DNA of 64,000 bases from a virus, in the IMG/VR virus record IMGVR_UViG_3300010401_000032, positions 90,145 to 154,144 of that record; one strand, 5' to 3'. The stretch's first letter is position 1; each line of letters begins with the position of its first letter. Below the pieces are notes generated by a model, which saw only the letters and a program-made list of their open reading frames with translations, searched no databases and was not told the DNA's origin. Shown here piece after piece: positions 25,137 to 33,008 of the stretch. Position numbers and translations under genes: made by a program.

Positions 25137-26203
25137 AATATATCTTTAAAGATGCGTTGCAGTTCGGGAACGGGAAGTTCGCCGCAATCAGAATCGGGGG
25201 GTAATTCTACCTTATGTAAATTGAATATATCGCCAACAATTCGCTTGGTTTTTTCCCAGCCCTTTTCACCGGGCGATTTGCCGTCTTTATATTTATTGGG
25301 ATCATCATTATCATAAGCGACAAATAGATCCTTAACGCCACACTTTACCAACAGCGTTCGATGTCCATGACATAGATTAGTACTGAGTGTGGCGACCCAA
25401 TTATGTATGCCGGCCTCTTCTAATTTCATTCCATCTAATGGGCCTTCAACAAGTATGAGGCGACGATCTGGTTCCAAGTATCTACGGGCACGAAATAGAT
25501 TGTATAGAATGGATCCAGTAAAAAGATGTGGTTCTGATGGATGTGGAATTCTGTTAAAGTAACGACCGTGCAGCCACTTTATATATTCTAAGCCACGATT
25601 TTCGAAGTAAGATTTCTCATGAATGGTTCTGCCAGTGTAGCCAACTAAATGACCATCGTGATCCCTTATAGGGAAAACAACCCTATCGTGCATATAGGTG
25701 CCATACCGGTTCCATAAGCCGACTTCATATTTTCTTAAGACATTAAGGTCAAATCCACGATTCAATAAATACGTAGGATCGGGCTGTAAGAATTTAAGAT
25801 TGTCTTCCGCTAATGGTTCGTGAATATGTAGCGTGACACTTTTGACACTATCGGGTTCGGCGGCTAGGACGGTCACGTCTACGTTCTTATTAGTTAGTGT
25901 ATCGTTAATCCACTGAAACGTTTCCTTGAAAGATGTTCCAAGAATGCTGCTAACCAAACCAAAAATATCGTTTCCTCTTGACTCTTCGCAGTGGTGAGAC
26001 CAACACACCCACTTGCCAATATCTGAACGCCAGCTAAATGCAGTTGTATTATTACGATCACCACCATGCTGTTTACATGGACACGCGGCCTGCATCAGTC
26101 CGTTACCGCGATCATTATAACAGATCTTCAATTGATCAAATAAATAGCCAATGTTCCTATTGGCGTGATTACGAATCGAGCGTTTCTTTTCGTTCTCAAT
26201 CAT
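25130..26203 (-). CDS. DNA primase (zinc-binding and Toprim)
   Basis: A DnaG-like primase. The N-terminal part has ACPCKQHGGDRNNTTAFSW and KWVCWSHHC, a CHC2-type zinc site. The Toprim part has ILVEGPLDGMKLEEAG (E and the DG glycine) and FVAYDNDDPNKYK, the DxD of the metal site. DnaB-interaction helices typical of host DnaG are absent, as in phage primases. I chose ATG 26203, overlapping the helicase stop by 8 bases; ATG 26212 or an upstream TTG (26254) are alternatives. Acts with the helicase encoded just before it. Confidence 0.85.
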   Translation of the reverse strand: MIENEKKRSIRNHANRNIGYLFDQLKICYNDRGNGLMQAACPCKQHGGDRNNTTAFSWRSDIGKWVCWSHHCEESRGNDIFGLVSSILGTSFKETFQWINDTLTNKNVDVTVLAAEPDSVKSVTLHIHEPLAEDNLKFLQPDPTYLLNRGFDLNVLRKYEVGLWNRYGTYMHDRVVFPIRDHDGHLVGYTGRTIHEKSYFENRGLEYIKWLHGRYFNRIPHPSEPHLFTGSILYNLFRARRYLEPDRRLILVEGPLDGMKLEEAGIHNWVATLSTNLCHGHRTLLVKCGVKDLFVAYDNDDPNKYKDGKSPGEKGWEKTKRIVGDIFNLHKVELPPDSDCGELPVPELQRIFKDILC

Positions 26204-27650
26204 GGTCTGCATCTGGTGTTTGCTGCTGCTGTTGACGCTGAGTCGGTTTGCCAATATCTAATTCTATAAATTCGCCATATGATAAATTCACATTATAGTT
26301 TATGTAATGTCCCCATAATCCCTTACCAAAACGAGCTTTCCAAATACGAACCGAGTGAGATCCCTCTCCGTCTTCTGCTCGTTCATTTTCTGTCTTACGC
26401 TTAAAATAAGAAACAGAATCGACGTTTTCGCTAATGCGTTTGCCACCGGCCACGCAGCGTATTCCGCCCTCGTCTGGCTCATTGTTCGTTTGACCAAAGG
26501 CTATCATTGGCACGTTGTACTTATGAACGAAATCATGTAGGTGCGAAATATGTAAGCCGTGCTGTTGCCACTCTTGGAGAACGCCGCGACTAATTTCATT
26601 CGTCATTGCAAGCTTGATATAATCATATACAATCAAGCATTGAGGCTGGGATGTATCTCTATCGGGCTTGACATGGCTTAAAAGCCATCGTCTTACGTGA
26701 GGAACTACTTCCATAACGCTCATGCCACTAATCGATTGATAGCTAATTGGCATTTTGCTTACGAGTTCTTTTAGCCTAGGATCTGCCAACCTACGGCCAT
26801 ATGCTATAATTTCATCAATCTTGTTTTGATCAGTAATGCCAGTGTTTCGTATTTGAGACTCTGACATTTTCCATAGGCCAGTTTCTATATATTCAGACGG
26901 CACCTTTGTAAGCATAGCTGCCATGCGAATCCATTGATCTGCCTTGCTTAATTCGCTGTCAAGATACAAAACCGGTAATCCTTTTCGAGCGGCTATGACG
27001 GCAGCCTTTAGACCAAATTGAGATTTCCCACTGCCGGTCGTTCCGACTATAAAGGTAATGCCACCATTTCGTATGTGTCCAACAAGCTCCTGCCAAATCG
27101 GATATCCAAGATCCAAGCCAATATGTCCAGGGTTATCCGCCAGGGAATCTAGGAATTCCCAAAACCCTTCACGCATATCGATGATAGCATGCTCGCCCTT
27201 ATCGATCGTATTAATCTTATTTAGTATGTCGTTCTCGACTTTACTAATCATTATCGATAAAGGATCGTCGGTGCTAGATAAATAATCCTTTAGTTCTATG
27301 AACGTTTCGGCGTACTGTGTTTTGAGAGATTGTCTTTTGACTTCTTGAAATAAACTTGCAATCTCCTGTGATGTAATCGACTCGCCAAAAAGTTCATCTA
27401 TCCACACGCCATCCTTCGTAGCAGATAAGAAATTATTATGACCAATAGACTTGGCCTCTGCAATAATCTTGGCCTTGGTTAAGGACTTTGCTTCTTTATC
27501 TATTACAAGTGACCTTATCGCCTCAAAGGTCATCTTTGTGGTAGAGTGCTGAAAATCGTCGGTATCTAGATACTCTACGTATTCAAATAGCTTGTCTGGA
27601 TACTGTACGATCCCAGCTAGAAATACTTTTTCTGCCGCAATATTACTCAT
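26196..27650 (-). CDS. Replicative DNA helicase, DnaB-like
   Basis: A 484-residue DnaB-family helicase. Residues 1-150 form the helical N-terminal domain. IVGTTGSGKSQ (203-210) is Walker A, LYLDSELS the DnaB H1a region, CLIVYDYIKLA the Walker B, and PMIAFGQTN the sensor region. The last residues are a Gln-rich tail (QRQQQQQTPDADHD), not typical of DnaB and possibly flexible. It would unwind the fork ahead of the phage DnaE. It overlaps the endonuclease gene upstream through ATGAG. Confidence 0.92.
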   Translation of the reverse strand: MSNIAAEKVFLAGIVQYPDKLFEYVEYLDTDDFQHSTTKMTFEAIRSLVIDKEAKSLTKAKIIAEAKSIGHNNFLSATKDGVWIDELFGESITSQEIASLFQEVKRQSLKTQYAETFIELKDYLSSTDDPLSIMISKVENDILNKINTIDKGEHAIIDMREGFWEFLDSLADNPGHIGLDLGYPIWQELVGHIRNGGITFIVGTTGSGKSQFGLKAAVIAARKGLPVLYLDSELSKADQWIRMAAMLTKVPSEYIETGLWKMSESQIRNTGITDQNKIDEIIAYGRRLADPRLKELVSKMPISYQSISGMSVMEVVPHVRRWLLSHVKPDRDTSQPQCLIVYDYIKLAMTNEISRGVLQEWQQHGLHISHLHDFVHKYNVPMIAFGQTNNEPDEGGIRCVAGGKRISENVDSVSYFKRKTENERAEDGEGSHSVRIWKARFGKGLWGHYINYNVNLSYGEFIELDIGKPTQRQQQQQTPDADHD

Positions 27651-28029
27651 CTTTTGTCCGAACTTCTTGTATCAAATCTTTCAGTTCTTCCAATGAAATG
27701 TTCCCCGACACTTCTATTAAATCAATCCCATTAAGGACGCACCAAGCTTTCTTACGTTCGTCGCGAGCTTGAGAATTTTGAAACCCCTTCTTGTCTGTAT
27801 GAAAAAACTTATTGAATTTAAAGTGTTGTTCGCCATGATATTCGAAAGCAAGGCAGTAGTGCGGCAAGTAAAAATCTAAAAACAATCTCTCTTCTGGTAG
27901 TCCAAATTCCTCTAATATAAGAGCCTCTTGTCCATATATGCCTTGAATAAGTCGACCAAGATTAAATTGACCAATAGACTTACTTTGTTCTCTTGAGAGA
28001 ATGGGATATCTTTCAGGCAAAATATCCAT
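27643..28029 (-). CDS. Putative PD-(D/E)XK endonuclease
   Basis: A 128-residue protein with LFLDFYLPHYCLAFEYHGEQH, a D-x(n)-E-Y-x-G-E-Q-H arrangement of the restriction-like fold, followed by RDERKKAWCVLNGIDLIEV. This resembles small single-domain phage nucleases and Vsr-like proteins. I start at the ATG at 28029, which has a GCGAG binding site and follows the recA stop by 13 bases. A nick or junction-cleaving role in recombination beside RecA is plausible but not shown. Confidence 0.72.
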   Translation of the reverse strand: MDILPERYPILSREQSKSIGQFNLGRLIQGIYGQEALILEEFGLPEERLFLDFYLPHYCLAFEYHGEQHFKFNKFFHTDKKGFQNSQARDERKKAWCVLNGIDLIEVSGNISLEELKDLIQEVRTKDE

Positions 28030-28042
28030 GCGAATCTCGCGG

Positions 28043-29197
28043 TTACTCAGCGTCTTGAATTTCATTAGCAGATAAAGTATCAATAGGATTATTGGCGGCA
28101 GTCTTCAAGACTTCTTTTAGTTCATCGCTTAATTTGGTCACTAATGTTGCGTCCATTAATAGGCGACGAGCAGCATTAAACTGACTCATCCATGAACCAG
28201 CACGTTCCTCGTCTTCCATCACGTATTCATTAGTGGTCCTATCTAGCTTGGGTAAGAATACTTGTTTGCCGCCCTTACCGCCCATTTTTAATACGCCAAA
28301 ATTACAGCACTGTGATACCAGTTCTTGCTCATAGAAAATTCCATTCTTAAATAGAATTAAGAAAGAGTTTTCATTACCATCAGGAGCAAGTTTGTTTTTG
28401 ATAATTTTATATCTTATAATCACGCCATATTTGTTAGCGTCTGCGTCTTGTAAATAGTCGGCCTTACGGGGCTTGAAAAGTTGAATTCGTTGTGAGGCGT
28501 AGAACTTCAAAGCCTTGCCGCCCGGCGTTGAAGTAGGATCGCCATACATAGTAATCTTATCTCTAATTTGATTGATGAATATGAGAGTGACTTTGTTTCC
28601 CTCGGCGACACCTATTAACTTACGCATTGCGTCGGAAATGAGTTTGGCCAAATTGCCGACCTTGGCTTCGCCAATCTCGCCAGCTAATACCGCTGCGGGT
28701 TGAGCCGCGTCGATGGAATCTAAAATAGCTACTCCACCAGGACACATGGCGGCGAACTTTCGCATGGCTTCAAATGCCTGCTCTCCATTCGTGGCGTTTA
28801 CTATCCAGAGTGGGCAATCACCTTCTTTGCCGGCCTCCATTTGTTCTATAGCCTTATCTATGTATGGACGCAAAGAACGCACCGTACGCATCAGCGACAG
28901 GTTTAAGTTCTTCTCCATGTTTATATATAAAACGGTCTTGCCCTTTCTAATAGCACGGCCGGCAACTTCTAAAGAAAGAGTTGTTTTACATGTTGATTCT
29001 TCGCCAAAGATCTCGGTTATTCTGCCCTCTGGAAAGGGTACGACTAAATCGTAGTCCAAAGTATAAGATCCACTTTCATTAGCGGATGGATCAATTACCT
29101 GTGCGGCTGTCATGGCCTGAACGCCTTCTACTTCAACCGTTTGCTTAAAAAAGTTGAATGCTTCTATGTTTTCAGATTTCTTTTGCTTGTTGGCCAC
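28043..29197 (-). CDS. RecA/UvsX-like recombinase
   Basis: A 384-residue RecA-family protein that should pair homologous DNA strands. EIFGEESTCKTT (Walker A, residues 65-72) has Cys70 where the canonical Gly sits before Lys; T4 UvsX also breaks this position. YINMEKNL supplies the catalytic Glu (E95), GGVAILDSIDA is Walker B, and FINQIRDKITMYGDPTSTPGG matches the RecA loops L1-L2. The start is GTG at 29197, chosen because GGGAG lies 7 bases upstream. It overlaps the upstream gene by 26 bases. Confidence 0.9.
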   Translation of the reverse strand: MANKQKKSENIEAFNFFKQTVEVEGVQAMTAAQVIDPSANESGSYTLDYDLVVPFPEGRITEIFGEESTCKTTLSLEVAGRAIRKGKTVLYINMEKNLNLSLMRTVRSLRPYIDKAIEQMEAGKEGDCPLWIVNATNGEQAFEAMRKFAAMCPGGVAILDSIDAAQPAAVLAGEIGEAKVGNLAKLISDAMRKLIGVAEGNKVTLIFINQIRDKITMYGDPTSTPGGKALKFYASQRIQLFKPRKADYLQDADANKYGVIIRYKIIKNKLAPDGNENSFLILFKNGIFYEQELVSQCCNFGVLKMGGKGGKQVFLPKLDRTTNEYVMEDEERAGSWMSQFNAARRLLMDATLVTKLSDELKEVLKTAANNPIDTLSANEIQDAE

Positions 29198-29618
29198 TTT
29201 CTAACTCCCTTAAAAATGCGATGAGTGATTTCGGCTTCTCTTGTTTTTTGTACTGAACATTTTCAAGTCCGGTACTGGAAAGATCTTGACGCCGATCACA
29301 ATAAAGTCTATGTACTTGTTCTAAATCGTAGTTTTGAAATAGCTTTCTAGCGACGACTGCCATTTTGGCAAATTCCTGAGGACTGATCTGCGTTGGCTTG
29401 CACTTCCAGATATAAAACGCTAACTGCCCGTACGACAATCCATACGGGTCTTGATTTAGTTTCTTAATAGCGGCAACGATACGTCCCCATTGCTTGCTAT
29501 TAGAACCACGCCATGGAAAGATATCGCTGCGGATATCGCGATTGAGCCAAATAAATTCTGTCAATAGATTGGCGGAATCGTGTTCTATGTTAGGCGTTGT
29601 GATAGAAGTATATTTCAT
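29172..29618 (-). CDS. Hypothetical protein
   Basis: A 148-residue protein with LNRDIRSDIFPWRGSNSKQW, an Arg-Trp-rich core, and QVHRLYCDRRQDLS and EKPKSLIAFLRELE later. No family recognised. ATGA overlap with the leading gene of the operon and a RecA gene immediately downstream. May be a DNA-metabolism accessory, as its neighbours are, but nothing in sequence proves it. Confidence 0.65.
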   Translation of the reverse strand: MKYTSITTPNIEHDSANLLTEFIWLNRDIRSDIFPWRGSNSKQWGRIVAAIKKLNQDPYGLSYGQLAFYIWKCKPTQISPQEFAKMAVVARKLFQNYDLEQVHRLYCDRRQDLSSTGLENVQYKKQEKPKSLIAFLRELESGQQAKEI

Positions 29619-30070
29619 GCCGGGTGATCATTGATGATTATGGCAGGATCACCTTTCACGTAGGGTCGAATTTCGTGCTTTATATTTCCAGACTCGGAAA
29701 CCCACGTAATAATAACTTCTAAGCCCTTAAGATAGCCTATACCACGTTCTTGACCCTCAAATATTCCCTGGTCACACAATAGAACGCCGATAGACTTACT
29801 GTGCCAATATCCGTTAATCTGCGGAGTTTTATCTGGACCACGATACGGAAGTAAAACTACTTGACAGCCGTATGCTTCTAAACGAAGATTGGTTAACTTA
29901 AGATTGTGAATCTTGACATAATCGCTAAGTCTTCTCCACGCGGAGACTTCTCCAGGTGTCACGTCTTCGAAAACTGTAGTGCCATCAGATAAAGAAGCTA
30001 TCCATCGACTTGCAGTCGGATCTTCGTTAGGTTTAGGTACATACGGATGTTTAGACGTAAAGACTAACAT
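29615..30070 (-). CDS. Hypothetical protein, first gene of the replication operon
   Basis: A 151-residue protein, beta-rich in pattern (LKLTNLRLEAYGCQVVLLPY, GYWHSKSIG). Its ATG sits 6 bases after a good -10 box, so it should be read from a leaderless mRNA. It begins a 30-kb run of coupled genes. No family recognised; the opening MLVFTSKHPYVPKPNEDPTA is not diagnostic. An early function is suggested only by position. Confidence 0.68.
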   Translation of the reverse strand: MLVFTSKHPYVPKPNEDPTASRWIASLSDGTTVFEDVTPGEVSAWRRLSDYVKIHNLKLTNLRLEAYGCQVVLLPYRGPDKTPQINGYWHSKSIGVLLCDQGIFEGQERGIGYLKGLEVIITWVSESGNIKHEIRPYVKGDPAIIINDHPA

Positions 30071-30104
30071 ATGAGCATTATGACACGAAAGACTAAAATG
30101 TCAA
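30071..30104 (-). promoter_or_regulatory. Sigma70-like promoter of the replication operon, predicted leaderless
   Basis: On the minus strand: TTGACA (30099-30104), 16 bases, CATAAT (30077-30082), 6 bases, then the ATG at 30070. -35 is a perfect consensus; -10 matches at 5 of 6. The start site would fall at the ATG. The spacing is the same as for the sigma-gene promoter at 19376-19409, which argues that both are real and use the same start mode. Confidence 0.8.
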
Positions 30105-30106
30105 CG

Positions 30107-30129
30107 AAAAAGGCGGGGATAACCCCGCC
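30107..30129 (-). terminator. Rho-independent terminator after late operon
   Basis: A perfect 7-bp GC stem (30112-30118 with 30123-30129) with a 4-base loop, followed on the minus strand by five T. It ends the late transcript after the last virion gene and separates it from the replication-operon promoter, whose -35 begins only a few bases on. Confidence 0.85.
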
Positions 30130-30151
30130 CTTTAGTCGCTAATCGTATAGA

Positions 30152-30685
30152 TTATAGGAATTCTAATTGCATGTAATAGCCGAAATTCGTCTTACGGCCG
30201 GCGGCCGTAGGTGAACCGCTTATAAGTAAATGATAGTCGTGAACGTGTGCTCCGATTGCCTGATCATTTAGACTCATAACCGCACCGGCAGAAGAAATCT
30301 CTGACCAAGCTGCGTCGGCCGAATTTCCAGATGTGTCTCTTAATTGTGCTGCCTTGACTGTGATACCAGTTGCCAAGCTACCAATATTTGGTACACCGGA
30401 ACCAGCATCAAAGTTCACCGCTCTAAAGGTAGCATTCTGTGTTACAACGGCGGTTCCATTAGGCTCCGTGAATCTGCAAAGCAATGTACCGGACTCTCGT
30501 GGTATATTGGCAAATCCACCTGTAAATGGAACCCCAGAGTTTTCCACGCTAGAGGCACCGGTAAATTTGTTGTTGACCATTTGCCCGAGGTTCGCACCTA
30601 GATAATCTGTTCTAAAAGTACGATCCTGGTACTGTCCAACAATAACAGCACTATTCGGAGCACCATTAACTCCGAAGAAGCCCAT
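30152..30685 (-). CDS. Small virion or tail-fibre-associated protein
   Basis: From the ATG at 30685 the protein is 177 residues, rich in Gly, Ser, Thr and Ala. The second half (GTLLCRFTEPNG, AHVHDYHLLISGS, FGYYMQLEFL) resembles the two paralogs at 42128-42778 and 42965-43522, which carry matching FVYLNI- or YVYLAV-type strands and a final aromatic strand. The open frame continues upstream of this ATG to base 30856 without any ATG, GTG or TTG, so the true N-terminus is probably longer (see next entry). It is the last gene before the terminator. A minor tail-tip or fibre role is inferred. Confidence 0.6.
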   Translation of the reverse strand: MGFFGVNGAPNSAVIVGQYQDRTFRTDYLGANLGQMVNNKFTGASSVENSGVPFTGGFANIPRESGTLLCRFTEPNGTAVVTQNATFRAVNFDAGSGVPNIGSLATGITVKAAQLRDTSGNSADAAWSEISSAGAVMSLNDQAIGAHVHDYHLLISGSPTAAGRKTNFGYYMQLEFL

Positions 30686-30856
30686 ACGATTAGGGCTATT
30701 TGTGGCACCAATTTCGAAATTGAAAATTTCGAATCTAGTAGTAGCTTGTCCTGCGGCATAAAGAGAGGCAACGGAATTGCCTAATACGCCAGAAGTACCA
30801 AAAAATCTAATACCGCTTACAATAATAACACCTAATTTCTTTCTTTTAAACTCTAA
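30686..30856 (-). other. In-frame extension of the previous gene with no canonical start codon
   Basis: Fifty-six sense codons precede the ATG at 30685, giving protein-like sequence such as SGIRFFGTSGVLGNSVASLY and RFEIFNFEIGATNSPNR. The frame is closed only by a TAG at 30857-30859. The only visible starts are rare ATT codons; one at 30821-30823 lies 7 bases after an AGG. The late-promoter-like decamer at 30915-30924 precedes it. A sequencing error or an ATT start are both possible. Confidence 0.5.
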
Positions 30857-30914
30857 CTATCCATATGGAACATTAGGTAAATCAGAACTATGGCAAAAAA
30901 CCAATGCTACTAAT

Positions 30915-30924
30915 AATACACTAA
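30915..30924 (-). promoter_or_regulatory. TTAGTGTATT element (candidate late-promoter core)
   Basis: Exact TTAGTGTATT on the minus strand, followed by ATT, and containing the TAG stop of the 695-residue gene. It precedes the small virion gene at 30152. Seven such elements lie at gene junctions in the late region; see the others for comparison. No -35 motif is shared between them. Confidence 0.5.
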
Positions 30925-33008
30925 TATGGAATAAACACTAGTTCGCGTGCGGGCATTGCTGCCCCAACGCTTGTGTCAATTCTAGCAATAGACTTAACTT
31001 CCCAGTAATTTGTTGATTCTTCAATCCGAATGATATATAAGCTTTTAATGCCAGATTTTACCCAGGCTATTATAGCGTATATACCGTCCCTTAGGTGAGT
31101 TGCCCCAGAAATTTCAATTACATCCATGATTTGGGCAGATGTAGCATGACCTATAAAGGGTGCTCCATTAATATATTTGACCATACCAAATTGTACAGTA
31201 CCACAACTAGGTGCAGAACCGTCGTCTGAAAATGGTTCTGTTCCATCAGTAACAACGTCCATTGGAATAAGTCCACTGCCGATATCGGTGCCGTTTTGCC
31301 CGCCGTAGAAAACATATTGTTTGCCACCAATATTCACTCCTCTATCCTGAATAAGTCCACTAGATACAAGTGGCACATACTTATTCAAATACTTGAAAGT
31401 ACTATCAAATTTCCAATATGGAAAACCACCGGCACCGATATCGTTACCATTGGAAACCCAATATTCATCAGCAATTGGATCATGCCATAAATCAAAAAAG
31501 AATGCACCGTCATTAACTGGAAATTGATTAGTAATATTAGGCTGAGTAACGTCTGATGTACTTGTAATTGCAGCAGATAAATCTAGTATATCGTTATATC
31601 GTCCAAGTCTTAATTGGCCCGAGTTGCTGGCAAACGGTCTTTGTATAGTCGGATGCAATCTATAGATATTATTTACGCTCGGTCTCGTAAGACCAACGAA
31701 CGTAGACCAATTACCGCTATCACTTACCGGAATCGATCCGAACGTAACTTGAGAAGCTATTGGAGTTTGATCAGCATATCTTACCCATAATGATGTAAAT
31801 GTAAATGGAGACAATAGGGCTAGACCAGAAGGATAACCAAAGTTAGATCCGGCGTATGAAGCCTGAGTATTTCTATCTGTCATCCATAGTGTATCATCAA
31901 AAACTTGATATCCTATATTAGAATTTGTGTTTGTAATAATAGAATTAGACGGCCAAGACGCCGCTGGAGTGGGCCAGTAACTAAAGATTCCGGATTCGAT
32001 TGTAGTGAAGGAGAAATTTGCAAATCTATTAATACCCGCTACTCTATAAACACCAGAGCCTTGTGATCGCGGCGTCGAAAATATTCTTGTAGTTTCCGCG
32101 TTGCCACCTAATGAAAGCGATCTAATACTATCCATGAAAAAATCAAAATCATCTGTATTAAATTTGATTCCATGCCCCAATGCTATACTTGTTTGTTCTC
32201 TTAATGCATAGCCATCGAATCTTACTACTCCAGAAAATATAGGGTCGGTTGCATAGAATTCATTCCCTGACAAAAGTTCCGGTTCCCTGCCAGTAAGTGG
32301 CACTAAAGAACCGTCCGTCTTTTGAAAAGATGGAAATATTGGAGCACATAATATCATGAACGTGTCATTAGCATTAGTATCTCCTCTTCGTCCATGGGCA
32401 GTTCTATAATCAGATCTGCTAAAAAATGGTGCCGGATTGAACATGACTTCGCCGAAGTCTATATCGTATAGAACGCCAGAAGATCCTAGTACGTCTGTAA
32501 CGTTGTAGTCGATAATACCCACTTCCGAAGGAAATCTATGGGCATTATGGCCGGTCGTAAAAAATTCTGGAGCAAAATAAAATCCACTCGGACTATCTGG
32601 ATATGCTGACTGAAACCATCCCTTTAAAAAGTCTTCATTAGAATAATCGGAGTCATTTGTATAAAAATTAAATAATGATTCCAATGCACTTCTTGTATCT
32701 TGTATGACATCTATATAGCTAAGAGAAGCGGGGGCTACCTCATTACCTAGAGTAGATCCGTTAGCCTTGGGTTCATATGGACCAGACGGAGCAATGGCCG
32801 GATTGATATAGACAAAAAAGTCTGACAAAATATGGCTGCTAACAAGCCTGCGAAATTTTCTCATTTCAGCGGTAATGATGAACTGTGCCTGCTCCAGTAA
32901 AATACCAGACGGACCTATAGCTGGACGAGCACTATAGGGCTCAGGAACCCTAAAAGATCCCTTACCTATAGCATATTCATATGGGGGTATACCTGATTGT
33001 AAAACCAT
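30921..33008 (-). CDS. Large tail-fibre or tail-tip protein
   Basis: A 695-residue protein rich in Ser, Gly, Asn and aromatic residues. The N-terminal part (RVPEPYSARPAIGPSGILLE) is followed by a mainly beta-type body with many Asn-Thr turns, as in receptor-binding or fibre proteins. I counted about fifteen Ser-Gly dipeptides by hand. No domain is recognised. It sits immediately after the 1124-residue hub (TAATGG overlap) and before the small virion gene, consistent with a component attached to the tail tip. Confidence 0.6.
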   Translation of the reverse strand: MVLQSGIPPYEYAIGKGSFRVPEPYSARPAIGPSGILLEQAQFIITAEMRKFRRLVSSHILSDFFVYINPAIAPSGPYEPKANGSTLGNEVAPASLSYIDVIQDTRSALESLFNFYTNDSDYSNEDFLKGWFQSAYPDSPSGFYFAPEFFTTGHNAHRFPSEVGIIDYNVTDVLGSSGVLYDIDFGEVMFNPAPFFSRSDYRTAHGRRGDTNANDTFMILCAPIFPSFQKTDGSLVPLTGREPELLSGNEFYATDPIFSGVVRFDGYALREQTSIALGHGIKFNTDDFDFFMDSIRSLSLGGNAETTRIFSTPRSQGSGVYRVAGINRFANFSFTTIESGIFSYWPTPAASWPSNSIITNTNSNIGYQVFDDTLWMTDRNTQASYAGSNFGYPSGLALLSPFTFTSLWVRYADQTPIASQVTFGSIPVSDSGNWSTFVGLTRPSVNNIYRLHPTIQRPFASNSGQLRLGRYNDILDLSAAITSTSDVTQPNITNQFPVNDGAFFFDLWHDPIADEYWVSNGNDIGAGGFPYWKFDSTFKYLNKYVPLVSSGLIQDRGVNIGGKQYVFYGGQNGTDIGSGLIPMDVVTDGTEPFSDDGSAPSCGTVQFGMVKYINGAPFIGHATSAQIMDVIEISGATHLRDGIYAIIAWVKSGIKSLYIIRIEESTNYWEVKSIARIDTSVGAAMPARELVFIPY

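Noticed and set aside
26196-26235. CAG-rich tract at the end of the helicase gene as a microsatellite
   Set aside because: Short (six Gln codons) and inside a coding frame; not notable as an independent repeat.
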